Shown here one piece after another: positions 1 through 7,074 of a DNA stretch of 33,118 nt. Below the pieces are notes generated by a model. That model ran no database searches. It was not told where the DNA came from and was given only the letters and a program-made list of their open reading frames with translations. This stretch comes from an alpha proteobacterium SCGC AAA240-E13 (GTDB lineage: Bacteria; Pseudomonadota; Alphaproteobacteria; Pelagibacterales; Pelagibacteraceae). The stretch covers positions 1-33,118 of the forward strand of contig AZHR01000009.1 in the NCBI GenBank assembly GCA_000504625.1. The letters are read 5' to 3'. Numbering within the stretch: the first letter of the stretch is position 1; each line of letters opens with the position of its first letter. The position numbers were made by a program, and so were the translations under genes.

Positions 1-2
1 GT

Positions 3-572
3 TTTTCATCAACTTTATCAAATAGGACTCAATTTTCTAAAAATTTTGTTATTTTAGGTATTGCTACTTGCATTGTAATTATGATTGTTAAAAGTTCTTT
101 GGCTTTATCACTGGGATTAGTGGGTGCTTTATCAATTGTTAGATTTAGAGCTGCAATAAAAGAACCAGAGGAACTTGTTTATTTATTTTTAATTATTGCT
201 GCTGGATTAGGCTGTGGAGCTGGTCAACTAGGAATTACCGTTGTAGGAATTATTTTTGCATTGTTAATTATTCTTGTTTATTCAGTTTTTTTAAAAAGAA
301 TAAAAATAAAAAATACTGAGTCTGTAAATTTAGCAATTATTATTAATCAAAATATTTCGGATTCAAATATCACAAAAATTATTGAAGATATTAAAAAAAT
401 ATCAAACGAATTAAATTTTGTTTCAATGTCTAGAACAAATAAATATACCAATATCAATTTAGATATTTACCCTAAAAAATTTGAAAATTTAATAAAAATA
501 ACCAATTCAATTAAAAATCTTTACAAAAATTCAAAAATTGTTATTGCTCGTAGTAATGATTTGAGTTTATGA
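3..572 (+). CDS. DUF4956 family membrane protein, 5' end missing
   Basis: The reading frame is open from the left edge, so the gene begins outside the window; an internal ATG lies at 81 but coding-like sequence (FSSTLSNRTQ...) precedes it. The visible part has a first hydrophobic segment, then the DUF4956 hallmark VKSSLALSLGLVGALSIVRF followed by RAAIKEPEELVYLF, a second and third membrane segment, and a soluble tail of about 75 residues that resembles a small alpha/beta domain. The family is a membrane protein of unknown biochemistry that commonly sits with CotH and VTC-domain genes, as here. The stop overlaps the start of the next gene in an ATGA arrangement, which implies translational coupling. 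Family assignment is secure, function is not known. Confidence 0.88.
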   Translation, partial: FSSTLSNRTQFSKNFVILGIATCIVIMIVKSSLALSLGLVGALSIVRFRAAIKEPEELVYLFLIIAAGLGCGAGQLGITVVGIIFALLIILVYSVFLKRIKIKNTESVNLAIIINQNISDSNITKIIEDIKKISNELNFVSMSRTNKYTNINLDIYPKKFENLIKITNSIKNLYKNSKIVIARSNDLSL

Positions 573-3250
573 ATTTAAAAAAAAAATCAAGAATAAAAAA
601 GAAAAAAAAATTTTTTTATTTTAATACATTATTATACATAAATTTTATTCTAACAACATCTATTGTAATTTCTTTTTTGATATTTTTTTTTACTTCATAC
701 ACAGTAAAAGTTAAAACAGACAAAATTTTAGAACATTTATCAAAAGCTGGCAGATACGAGTATATTTACATATTTGATATTGCATGGATGGCTTTTAAAA
801 GTAACTTTTCAAAGTTAGAAAAAATTAATATGGAGATAGACTTTGAAAATATTTTAATAATAGAAAACACCAGAAATAAAGCAATAAAAGAAGGAACTTT
901 GGGTAATAAAGATGACTTACCAAGAGTTAAAGCAAAAATGATTTATAAAGAAAAAAAAATTAACTCTGAAGTTAGATTGAAAGGAGACAGACACATCCAT
1001 TATATAGATAAAGATAAATCTTCTTACAAAATAGAATTAAAAAAAAATAAATATATTTTAGGTGTTAACAAATTTTCAATTCATAAACCAGGAGTAAGAA
1101 ATTATATACATGAATGGATTTTTCATGAAATGATGGGTGATTTTGGACTTATAAAATTGAAATATGAATTTTTTGATTTCTATATAAATGGAACTAGCCA
1201 AGGTTTGTATGTTTTGGAAGAAGGAATGGGCAAAGAACTTCTTGAAAGAAATAAAAGAAGAAATGGCCCCATCTTTTCTATTTTAGAAGAAAGTTCCTCA
1301 CTGGATAATCCTGTTTTTCAAGTCTATAATAAAAAATTTTGGAATGAGCCTAAAAATATTTTGATTGCCAAAACTGCTAGACAAAAACTCATTGATTTTT
1401 TAAATGGTCAAAGATCTATTGAAGATACTTTTGACATTGAAAAATTTGCAGCTTTTTTTGCAGTTTTGGATGCTACTTATACTTATCACGGTATGTTCTT
1501 TAATTCTAAGCTATATTACAATCCTATCAATGGTTTTTTTGAACCAGTTCCATTCGATGGACATCGTCAACTACCCAACTATCACAAGTTTAATAAATCA
1601 TATTATAATCGAATGATTATTGATTCCATAGATAAGCCTGAAGCTCCCGAAGATTTAGGACTTAATTTACAAATTAATGAAAGTCGGTGGTTTTTTTTAA
1701 ATAAGTTTTTTTCCAAAAATGGAGAGCTTAACAAATCGTTTTATAACTTATATATAAGCTATTTAGATAAAATAAGTTCAGATAATTATATAAATTCTTT
1801 TTTAGAAAAAAGAAAAAAAGATATAGATAAAATTAATTCACATATTTATTCAGATTATTTCTTTTATTCCTCATCTAGAGATTATGGTTCTGGTCTATAT
1901 TATTTTTTAGAAGATGATTTAATTCACAGAATAAAGGTTATAAGGGATAGAATTAATCCAGAAAAAAAATTCATCAAAGTAATTAAAAATGATAATAAAT
2001 TTTTAATAAAAGTTTCTTTTTTTTATTGTAATACTTGTGGTCGTAATATTAAAAAATATCAAAATTTGCTAATCAAAAATATAATCTGTGAAGATAAAGA
2101 TGTAGATAATCAAACAACAAAGTTGATTCCAATTAATAAACAACTAAATGTTTTTACGTATACTGTTATTACTGTATCAAAAAATGAATTAGATAATCTT
2201 AATTGCACTCATTTTGAATTCCTTGATAGAATCCAAGATAAAACTTTCTTTTCGGAAATTGACTTCCTAAATTCAAAGTATAATTTTAATGATATTAAAC
2301 AGGAAAATCCTGAAATTATCAGCAAATATTTTGTAAATAACAATAAAAAATTATTTTTAAAAAAAAATGAAGTTATAATTGATGAAGATTTTTATATTCC
2401 TGGTGGCTATAGGATAATTATAAAACCTGGGCAAAAAATTTATTTAATAAATAATGCCTTTATTATATCTAATTCGCCTTGGAGCATCGGTGATAATGAA
2501 GGAGAAGTCATAATAAGTGGTAAGGAAGATAATTTTGGTGGTGGACTTTTAATAACTGATTCAAAAGAAAAATCATTAATAAATAATACAAAATTTTCAT
2601 ATCTTACAGGTGCAAAGAAACATATTTCATCGCAGTTTATAATATTTGGTTCAGTTAATTTTAATCAAACTCAAGTGGAACTTAACAACGTTATTTTTGA
2701 TAAAATTTACTCTGAAGATGCAATAAATTTTTTTAGATCATCAATTAAACTCAAAGATGTAATATTTTCAGACAATGTTTCAGATGCTATAGATGTAGAT
2801 TTTAGTGACGGTCAAATTGAGCAAGTTAATTTTATAAATATTGGTAATGATGCAATTGATTTTTCGGGGTCTAATATAAAAATTAAAGATGTTTTTTTTG
2901 AAAATATTGGAGATAAATTAATAAGTGTAGGTGAAAACTCCAATATTAAAATTTCAAATATTAAGGCAAACAAATCTCATATTGGAATTGCAAGTAAAGA
3001 TGGTTCAATTGTAAATATAAAAGATATTGATTTAGATTATGTAAACATTCCATTTGCTGCTTATCAAAAAAAAAACGAGTATGGATTTGGAAAAATGAAT
3101 TTGGAAAATTATAACTTAAAAAACTTTTATACCAAATGGATTACAGATGGCAATTCTAAAATAATAGCAAATGGATTAAATGTTGGTGAAAAAACAAAAG
3201 ATATTCTTGCTATTGTAGATGGTAAGAATCTTAAATTGCTAAATTTATAA
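569..3250 (+). CDS. CotH kinase-like protein with C-terminal right-handed beta-helix, membrane-anchored
   Basis: The protein of 893 residues opens with a Lys-rich start and one membrane segment at about residues 17-45, so most of it should lie outside the cytoplasm. Residues about 130-470 look like a CotH domain: LKGDRHIHY with SYKIELKK, a conserved GLYVLEE stretch, and PVPFDGHRQ where CotH proteins usually carry the Asp-containing PWD motif. CotH proteins are atypical kinases that phosphorylate spore-coat or extracellular proteins. From about residue 600 to 860, repeated short strands with Asn, Asp and Ile (for example DAINFF, DAIDVDF, DAIDFSGS) form a ladder typical of a parallel beta-helix. 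It overlaps the DUF4956 gene by 4 bases and precedes the VTC gene by 8. Kinase activity is inference because the motif is divergent. Confidence 0.82.
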   Translation: MNLKKKSRIKKKKKFFYFNTLLYINFILTTSIVISFLIFFFTSYTVKVKTDKILEHLSKAGRYEYIYIFDIAWMAFKSNFSKLEKINMEIDFENILIIENTRNKAIKEGTLGNKDDLPRVKAKMIYKEKKINSEVRLKGDRHIHYIDKDKSSYKIELKKNKYILGVNKFSIHKPGVRNYIHEWIFHEMMGDFGLIKLKYEFFDFYINGTSQGLYVLEEGMGKELLERNKRRNGPIFSILEESSSLDNPVFQVYNKKFWNEPKNILIAKTARQKLIDFLNGQRSIEDTFDIEKFAAFFAVLDATYTYHGMFFNSKLYYNPINGFFEPVPFDGHRQLPNYHKFNKSYYNRMIIDSIDKPEAPEDLGLNLQINESRWFFLNKFFSKNGELNKSFYNLYISYLDKISSDNYINSFLEKRKKDIDKINSHIYSDYFFYSSSRDYGSGLYYFLEDDLIHRIKVIRDRINPEKKFIKVIKNDNKFLIKVSFFYCNTCGRNIKKYQNLLIKNIICEDKDVDNQTTKLIPINKQLNVFTYTVITVSKNELDNLNCTHFEFLDRIQDKTFFSEIDFLNSKYNFNDIKQENPEIISKYFVNNNKKLFLKKNEVIIDEDFYIPGGYRIIIKPGQKIYLINNAFIISNSPWSIGDNEGEVIISGKEDNFGGGLLITDSKEKSLINNTKFSYLTGAKKHISSQFIIFGSVNFNQTQVELNNVIFDKIYSEDAINFFRSSIKLKDVIFSDNVSDAIDVDFSDGQIEQVNFINIGNDAIDFSGSNIKIKDVFFENIGDKLISVGENSNIKISNIKANKSHIGIASKDGSIVNIKDIDLDYVNIPFAAYQKKNEYGFGKMNLENYNLKNFYTKWITDGNSKIIANGLNVGEKTKDILAIVDGKNLKLLNL

Positions 3251-3258
3251 ATTTAAAT

Positions 3259-3934
3259 ATGAATTATAGAACAAAGAGACTTGAGAGAAAATGGACCCAT
3301 ATTAATGTTAATAATTTAATATTATATAACGCTTTATTAAGATCTAACTTTTATTTTTCTGTGCATCATCCCAAAAGAAAAATAAATTCTCTATATTTTG
3401 ATGATTTAAAATATTCATCAATTAATGAAAATTTGGATGGAATAAGCCAAAAAAAAAAGTATAGAATTAGATGGTATGGTTTAAAAAACAAACTTAATAA
3501 TCCAGTACTTGAAATTAAAATCAGAAAAAACTTTGAAGTCTACAAGAGACTTTTTAATCTAAAAAAAATTGAATAATTTATTTATATTTAAGTACGAAAA
3601 TTTAGATTTCATAAAAGAATTTTTAAATAATCATTATAGATTCAATAAAACAATTTATCCTATATTGACTACTCATTATGACAGAGAATACTTTATTTCA
3701 AATAATGGCCTAGTTAGAGCAACACTGGATTATAATCTTCAAAGTGTTCTAGTAAAAGAAAATAACGATCTTAACATTTATAGAAACTATTATTCTAATA
3801 CTATTTTGGAAATTAAATATGATGTTAATTTAGATAAATATGTTAGAGATAATTTAAAAAGCATCAGTACAAGATTGTCGAGAAATTCAAAGTTTGTTAG
3901 TTCAGCTTTAACTACGCCTTCAAGTTTATCATAA
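3259..3934 (+). pseudogene. VTC-domain (polyphosphate polymerase-like) gene split by a frameshift
   Basis: Two open frames together make one VTC domain. The first (3259-3576, 105 residues) carries RTKRLERKW, HPKRKINSLYFDD, NLDGISQKKKYRIRWYG and VLEIKIRKN. The second (3569-3934, plus-one frame) carries LTTHYDREYFISNNGLVRATLDYNL and NTILEIKYDVN. These are the usual ordered blocks of the family, in which basic and acidic residues line a tunnel that binds triphosphate and polyphosphate. The frame breaks at a run of eight A at 3562-3569; seven A would restore one protein of about 224 residues. It could be a true pseudogene, a homopolymer sequencing or assembly error, or transcriptional slippage. 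It closes the DUF4956-CotH-VTC operon. Cellular role is unknown; in other bacteria the same trio travels together. Confidence 0.75.
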
Positions 3935-4082
3935 ATTGATTTTTTGAATATTTGTTTAAGTCGTATAAGGTAACCTTTTCATCTAGAGGGGAATTATCAT
4001 TTTGAAAATTTAAGTACCTAACCTGAAAAAGTTTTATAAAATTTCTATACAAATCAAGAAAAATTACTACCGATTTAAGCAT
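3912..4082 (-). CDS. small hypothetical protein (56 residues), antisense to the VTC 3' end
   Basis: A minus-strand frame starts at ATG 4082-4080 and stops at TAG 3914-3912. The ATG is preceded by AGG four bases upstream, a plausible ribosome binding site. The product begins MLKSVVIFLDLYRNFIKLFQ and continues with an Asn/Asp/Lys-rich part, with the balanced composition of a real AT-rich-genome protein and no clear membrane helix. It overlaps the last 23 bases of the VTC gene tail by stop. I do not recognise it. It fills most of the gap between the VTC gene and the cold-shock gene. It may be spurious; conservation in relatives would decide. Confidence 0.4.
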   Translation of the reverse strand: MLKSVVIFLDLYRNFIKLFQVRYLNFQNDNSPLDEKVTLYDLNKYSKNQFMINLKA

Positions 4083-4120
4083 ATGACCTAACGTAAATTA
4101 TGGTGTAGGATTAAAGCTAG

Positions 4121-5122
4121 ATGAAAAAGAGAAATGATAACAAAAAAGAAGTAACAAAAATTAGGTTGAAGAAAACAAAAGGTTCAATGGTTAATAAACG
4201 AACATACCAGAGAGAGCCAGACCTCTGGGAAGAAATTCGTTTGACACTTAAACCGCTCCATAAAGTATATAATAAATTCAGAGAGAAACGGAAAATTGTA
4301 AAGGAAAAAGAAGAACAAAGAAGATTAAAATTGGAAGAAGAACAAAGACTTAAAAGAGAGGCAGCTCTAAGTTTACAAGAACAAGAGGAAAGAAGATTAA
4401 AAAAGCAAAAAAAAATAAAAGAAGAAGAGGAAAGAAGACTACAAACACAAGAAAAACAAATATTAGAAGTAAAAAGAAAAAAAGGGGAGCGGGAAGAACG
4501 AATAAGGCAAAAACTAATTTATAAAGAAAGATTAGCAAAAGCAGAACGAACAAGATTAGCTATGCATGAGAGTGCTATCGAATCAAGAAAAGAAGAAAAA
4601 GAATTAGCAGAACAAACAAGATTAATGATCGAAAGAAGATTCAATAATGCGCAAAGAGTAAAAGAGAAAAGAAGATTAAAAGAGGAAAAAAGATTAGAAT
4701 TAGATCAAAGGTTAAAAAATAAGGAAGAGCAAAGATTAAAAGGGAAAGAACAAAGATTAAAAGAGAAAGAACAAAGATTAAAAGAGGAAAGTAGAATAGC
4801 AGAAGAACAACAGTTAAAAAGGGAAGAGGAACAGAATTTAAAAGAAAAAATAAGATTTGATGATAAACAAAAGGAAAAAAGATTAAACGGTAAGGTAAAA
4901 TGGTTCAATGGTGCCAAGGGTTATGGTTTTATTAAAAGAGAAGATGAAGAAAAAGATATATTTGTTCACTTTTCTGCTGTTAAAAATTCTGGTCTAAAAT
5001 ATTTAAAAGAAGGTGAACAATTAACGTTTGAAGTTGAATACTCGGATAAAGGCACTTCGGCAATAAATTTACAAAAGACAGTTAATGAACTTTCTCCTTC
5101 TTATTTAAGAGTGGTAAAATAA
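4121..5122 (+). CDS. long charged coiled-coil / single alpha-helix protein with C-terminal cold-shock domain
   Basis: The 333-residue protein has three parts. Residues 1-55 are basic and end in a conserved-looking EPDLWEEIR block. Residues about 55-252 are almost entirely Glu, Lys, Arg, Gln and Leu, with many RRLK and EEQR units, predicting an uninterrupted helix (coiled coil or stable single helix). Residues about 253-320 are a cold-shock domain: GKVKWFNGAKGYGFI carries the RNP1-type motif and DIFVHFSAV the RNP2-type motif, both aromatic sets intact, so it should bind single-stranded RNA or DNA. Ordinary cold-shock proteins are about 70 residues. No membrane segment. No strong Shine-Dalgarno is visible before ATG 4121. 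Domain call is firm; the helical extension's role (spacing, oligomerisation or ribosome/nucleoid tethering) is inference. Confidence 0.85.
   Translation: MKKRNDNKKEVTKIRLKKTKGSMVNKRTYQREPDLWEEIRLTLKPLHKVYNKFREKRKIVKEKEEQRRLKLEEEQRLKREAALSLQEQEERRLKKQKKIKEEEERRLQTQEKQILEVKRKKGEREERIRQKLIYKERLAKAERTRLAMHESAIESRKEEKELAEQTRLMIERRFNNAQRVKEKRRLKEEKRLELDQRLKNKEEQRLKGKEQRLKEKEQRLKEESRIAEEQQLKREEEQNLKEKIRFDDKQKEKRLNGKVKWFNGAKGYGFIKREDEEKDIFVHFSAVKNSGLKYLKEGEQLTFEVEYSDKGTSAINLQKTVNELSPSYLRVVK
4724..4786 (+). repeat. three in-frame copies of a 21-base unit inside the helical gene
   Basis: The protein reads EEQRLKG, KEQRLKE, KEQRLKE in succession, each from a 21-base unit that is nearly identical at the DNA level (GAACAAAGATTAAAAGAG). 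The unit length is one heptad, so copy-number change would keep both frame and helical phase. Looser variants of the same unit (EERRLK, EEKRLE) occur upstream in the gene. Confidence 0.8.
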
Positions 5123-5255
5123 AAGAACTATCTCTATACGTGTTTCTGTTTTTCCAAGATTTAAAACTTAGTAGGTTGTATAAAAAATTTTCTAAACATA
5201 TTTAGAACAAAATCCCGTCCTAATAAAACCACTTAGCTATTCTACAAAAAGCATA

Positions 5256-5351
5256 ATGAGTTTATTATTCTATTCAATACCATTCATAGTAATTGCATTA
5301 ATGGTTCTTTTTGGGATTGCTGACGTTAATTTATCCTGGTTAATATTTTAA
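5256..5351 (+). CDS. single-helix membrane microprotein (31 residues)
   Basis: The frame begins MSLLFYSIPFIVIALMVLFG and ends after NLSWLIF; nearly the whole protein is one membrane helix. Its TAA stop shares bases with the ATG of the next microprotein (TAATG at 5349-5353). Nothing in it identifies a partner. Small subunits of membrane complexes (for example of cytochrome oxidases or KdpF-like peptides) have this build, but there is no direct evidence linking it to one. It lies in the 353-base gap after the cold-shock gene; the first 130 bases of that gap show nothing recognisable. Confidence 0.45.
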   Translation: MSLLFYSIPFIVIALMVLFGIADVNLSWLIF

Positions 5352-5455
5352 TGAGCTCAAAACCCCTAAGTTATGCTTCAACCATAACGCAATATTTTAT
5401 AGCATTTTTAGTATCCATTTTTTTATTTTTAGTAATTATTTATTGGTTATTCTAA
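5351..5455 (+). CDS. single-helix membrane microprotein (34 residues), coupled to the preceding one
   Basis: The protein begins MSSKPLSYASTITQYFIAFL and ends IIYWLF: a short polar N terminus of about 15 residues followed by one C-terminal membrane helix. Its start overlaps the stop of the upstream microprotein by one base, so the pair is probably translated as a unit. Together they could form a two-peptide membrane complex or accessory subunits; a type I toxin-like peptide is a less likely alternative because two coupled, ordinary-looking helices with no antisense RNA signal are present. Not recognised as a known family. Confidence 0.45.
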   Translation: MSSKPLSYASTITQYFIAFLVSIFLFLVIIYWLF

Positions 5456-5475
5456 TGCTAGCTTCTTTGTAATCA

Positions 5476-5709
5476 ATGACTTTTAAGAGAAGCCTAATGT
5501 ATATTAACAAGTCGCCTCGACGTATTGATAAAAATGCGGGTGGAAGTAATAAGAAGATAAAAAACAAATACTATCCAAAGATAGATATTTCGACTTTAAT
5601 AGCATTTGAAAGCCAATATATAGTTCCTCCCGATCTAACTCCAAAACCCGATCCCGACTTAAAAAAAGGATTAGGAAGTTTTCAAAAGCAATTTCGTTTT
5701 GATGAGTAA
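5476..5709 (+). CDS. small basic hypothetical protein (77 residues)
   Basis: A soluble, Lys- and Pro-rich protein with SPRRIDKNAGGSNKKIKNKY near the front, a short hydrophobic patch (ISTLIAFESQYIV), then PPDLTPKPDPDLKKG and a terminal FQKQFRFDE. No membrane helix, signal peptide or known motif is visible. A second in-frame ATG at 5497 would remove seven residues. It follows the microprotein pair by 20 bases and converges with the small periplasmic gene at 5757-5999. Function unknown; composition supports a real gene. Confidence 0.5.
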   Translation: MTFKRSLMYINKSPRRIDKNAGGSNKKIKNKYYPKIDISTLIAFESQYIVPPDLTPKPDPDLKKGLGSFQKQFRFDE

Positions 5710-5756
5710 GAGGTGCATGCTATCGTATTCCGCCTCAAGTTTTGGGTGCTTTGCTA

Positions 5757-5999
5757 TTATATATTCAGTTTAGTTAGAGCTTCCTGGAGCAATTTAACTG
5801 ACTCTTTATGTTTACCCGTATTATGAGCTTCTTCACCTTCTTGACGCAATTTTTCAATTTCAGCTACCTGTTTTGCTGCTAACTCTTTTGCAGTCGCAAG
5901 CTTGGAATCAACTTCTTTCATTAAGACCGGACAAGCACCAGCATTAGCATAAGAAGTGATCAGAAAACTTGATAATAAAATCATGACAATTTTTTTCAT
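5757..5999 (-). CDS. small secreted/periplasmic helical protein (80 residues)
   Basis: MKKIVMILLSSFLITSYANA is a clear Sec signal peptide with cleavage expected after ANA, giving a mature protein of about 60 residues. The mature part starts GACPVLMKEVD and is helical with Ala/Glu/Lys heptads (ATAKELAAKQVAEIEKLRQE), then HNTGKHKESVKLLQEALTKL, which resembles a single TPR-like helix pair. It has one cysteine. It converges with the gene ending at 5709. No specific function can be assigned; small periplasmic helical proteins of this build are common in marine alphaproteobacteria. Confidence 0.65.
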   Translation of the reverse strand: MKKIVMILLSSFLITSYANAGACPVLMKEVDSKLATAKELAAKQVAEIEKLRQEGEEAHNTGKHKESVKLLQEALTKLNI

Positions 6000-6139
6000 A
6001 TTTTTCTTTCTTATTAAATTTCAAATATGATAACAAAATATAATGTAAAAGTCAGTTCGTGCATCGTCTAGAAAACACAAGCTCTATGAAATGGTATTAA
6101 AACAGTGTTTGACGCCTTAATACAGACTTGAAGCTATGA

Positions 6140-6168
6140 TTGTTTTTTTCATCTGAAGAATGTATAAT
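6140..6168 (+). promoter_or_regulatory. candidate sigma70-type promoter for nfuA
   Basis: TTGTTT at 6140-6145 and a perfect TATAAT at 6163-6168 are separated by 17 bases, the best sigma70-like pair I found in the window. Transcription would begin near 6175 and give a short leader before the nfuA ATG at 6211. A second TATAAT-like sequence follows a little downstream. The 200-base gap containing it (6000-6210) holds no other recognisable gene. Confidence 0.45.
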
Positions 6169-6210
6169 TTTCCTTATCAATTATAGTATAATAAAGAATA
6201 ATAAATTATA

Positions 6211-6765
6211 ATGAATATACAAACAGAATTTACTCCAAATCCTTCTAGTTTGAAATTTTTGCTAGGACAAGTTGTAATGGAAAAAGGAACGGCTGATTTT
6301 CGCAATGTGGAATCAGCGAAGCACTCTCTACTCGCTTTAAATTTATTCAAAATTAATGGGGTCAAGGGAGTTTTTTTTGGTTCAGATTTTATTTCAATTA
6401 CCAAAGGTGATGGTCACGAATGGCAAATGCTCAAACCTTCCATTTTAGAAACAATTATGGAGTATTATAGATCAGGAGCTCCTATCATGCAAAAAAGAGA
6501 AGAGGATAATACTGATACAAGTAATGGCGAGGATAATGAGGCAGTGATTAAAATAAAAGAGATATTAGATACTAAAGTGAGACCTGCTGTTGCCAGGGAT
6601 GGTGGAGATATTACTTTTCAAAGTTTTGATAACGGCATTGTCTATCTTCATATGAAGGGATCATGTTCTGGCTGTCCAAGTTCAACAGCAACCTTAAAAG
6701 CGGGCATTGAAAATATGCTCAAACATTATATTCCTGAAGTGCGCGAAGTACGACCGATAACATAA
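6211..6765 (+). CDS. nfuA: NfuA-type Fe-S cluster carrier (Nfu N domain + NifU domain)
   Basis: The 184-residue protein has the alphaproteobacterial and mitochondrial Nfu layout. Residues 1-88 are the Nfu N-terminal domain (TEFTPNPSSLKFL, KSLLAL-like helix, VKGVFFGSDFISITK). Residues about 110-184 are the NifU C-terminal domain with VRPAVARDGGDI and the cluster-binding CSGC motif (Cys152 and Cys155). Such proteins accept a [4Fe-4S] cluster from the assembly scaffold and deliver it to apoproteins; ErpA, encoded at 28005 in this window, works in the same pathway. Length is normal. A good TTGTTT-N17-TATAAT promoter lies upstream and a small membrane gene follows after 10 bases. Confidence 0.95.
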   Translation: MNIQTEFTPNPSSLKFLLGQVVMEKGTADFRNVESAKHSLLALNLFKINGVKGVFFGSDFISITKGDGHEWQMLKPSILETIMEYYRSGAPIMQKREEDNTDTSNGEDNEAVIKIKEILDTKVRPAVARDGGDITFQSFDNGIVYLHMKGSCSGCPSSTATLKAGIENMLKHYIPEVREVRPIT

Positions 6766-6775
6766 CGCAACAATC

Positions 6776-7006
6776 ATGAAACTATTAGAATGTATAATCC
6801 GTGCTATAATTAATTTTTTTGCTTATCTAATCTTGTCGCTTCTAACAATTTACTGTTTAATTTACATTGCTAATTTTTTTGCAAGCCAAACATATACTAT
6901 AACTCACGGGGAATATTTTCTAATTTGGATTGTAATGGCAGTTTTCATCAGACAAGTTAGCGGAGATATTTCCGTATTATTTTTCAAAAAATATGAAAAA
7001 GAATAA
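6776..7006 (+). CDS. small two-helix membrane protein, unknown
   Basis: The 76-residue product has two membrane helices: residues about 10-33 (AIINFFAYLILSLLTIYCLI) and about 45-62 (EYFLIWIVMAVFI), with a charged, probably cytoplasmic end FFKKYEKE. It begins 10 bases after nfuA and so is probably co-transcribed with it, though no functional link to Fe-S assembly can be seen. It converges with the M48 protease gene. No family recognised. Confidence 0.6.
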   Translation: MKLLECIIRAIINFFAYLILSLLTIYCLIYIANFFASQTYTITHGEYFLIWIVMAVFIRQVSGDISVLFFKKYEKE

Positions 7007-7074
7007 TTAAGTTAAATTGAATTTTCAAAATTGTCAAAACTTCATAAGAAATATTTTTATTTTAAAAAAAAAGA

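Noticed and set aside
5709..5757. Bidirectional terminator between converging small genes
   Set aside because: GAGG/CCTC can pair over only four bases with a long loop and no T tract.
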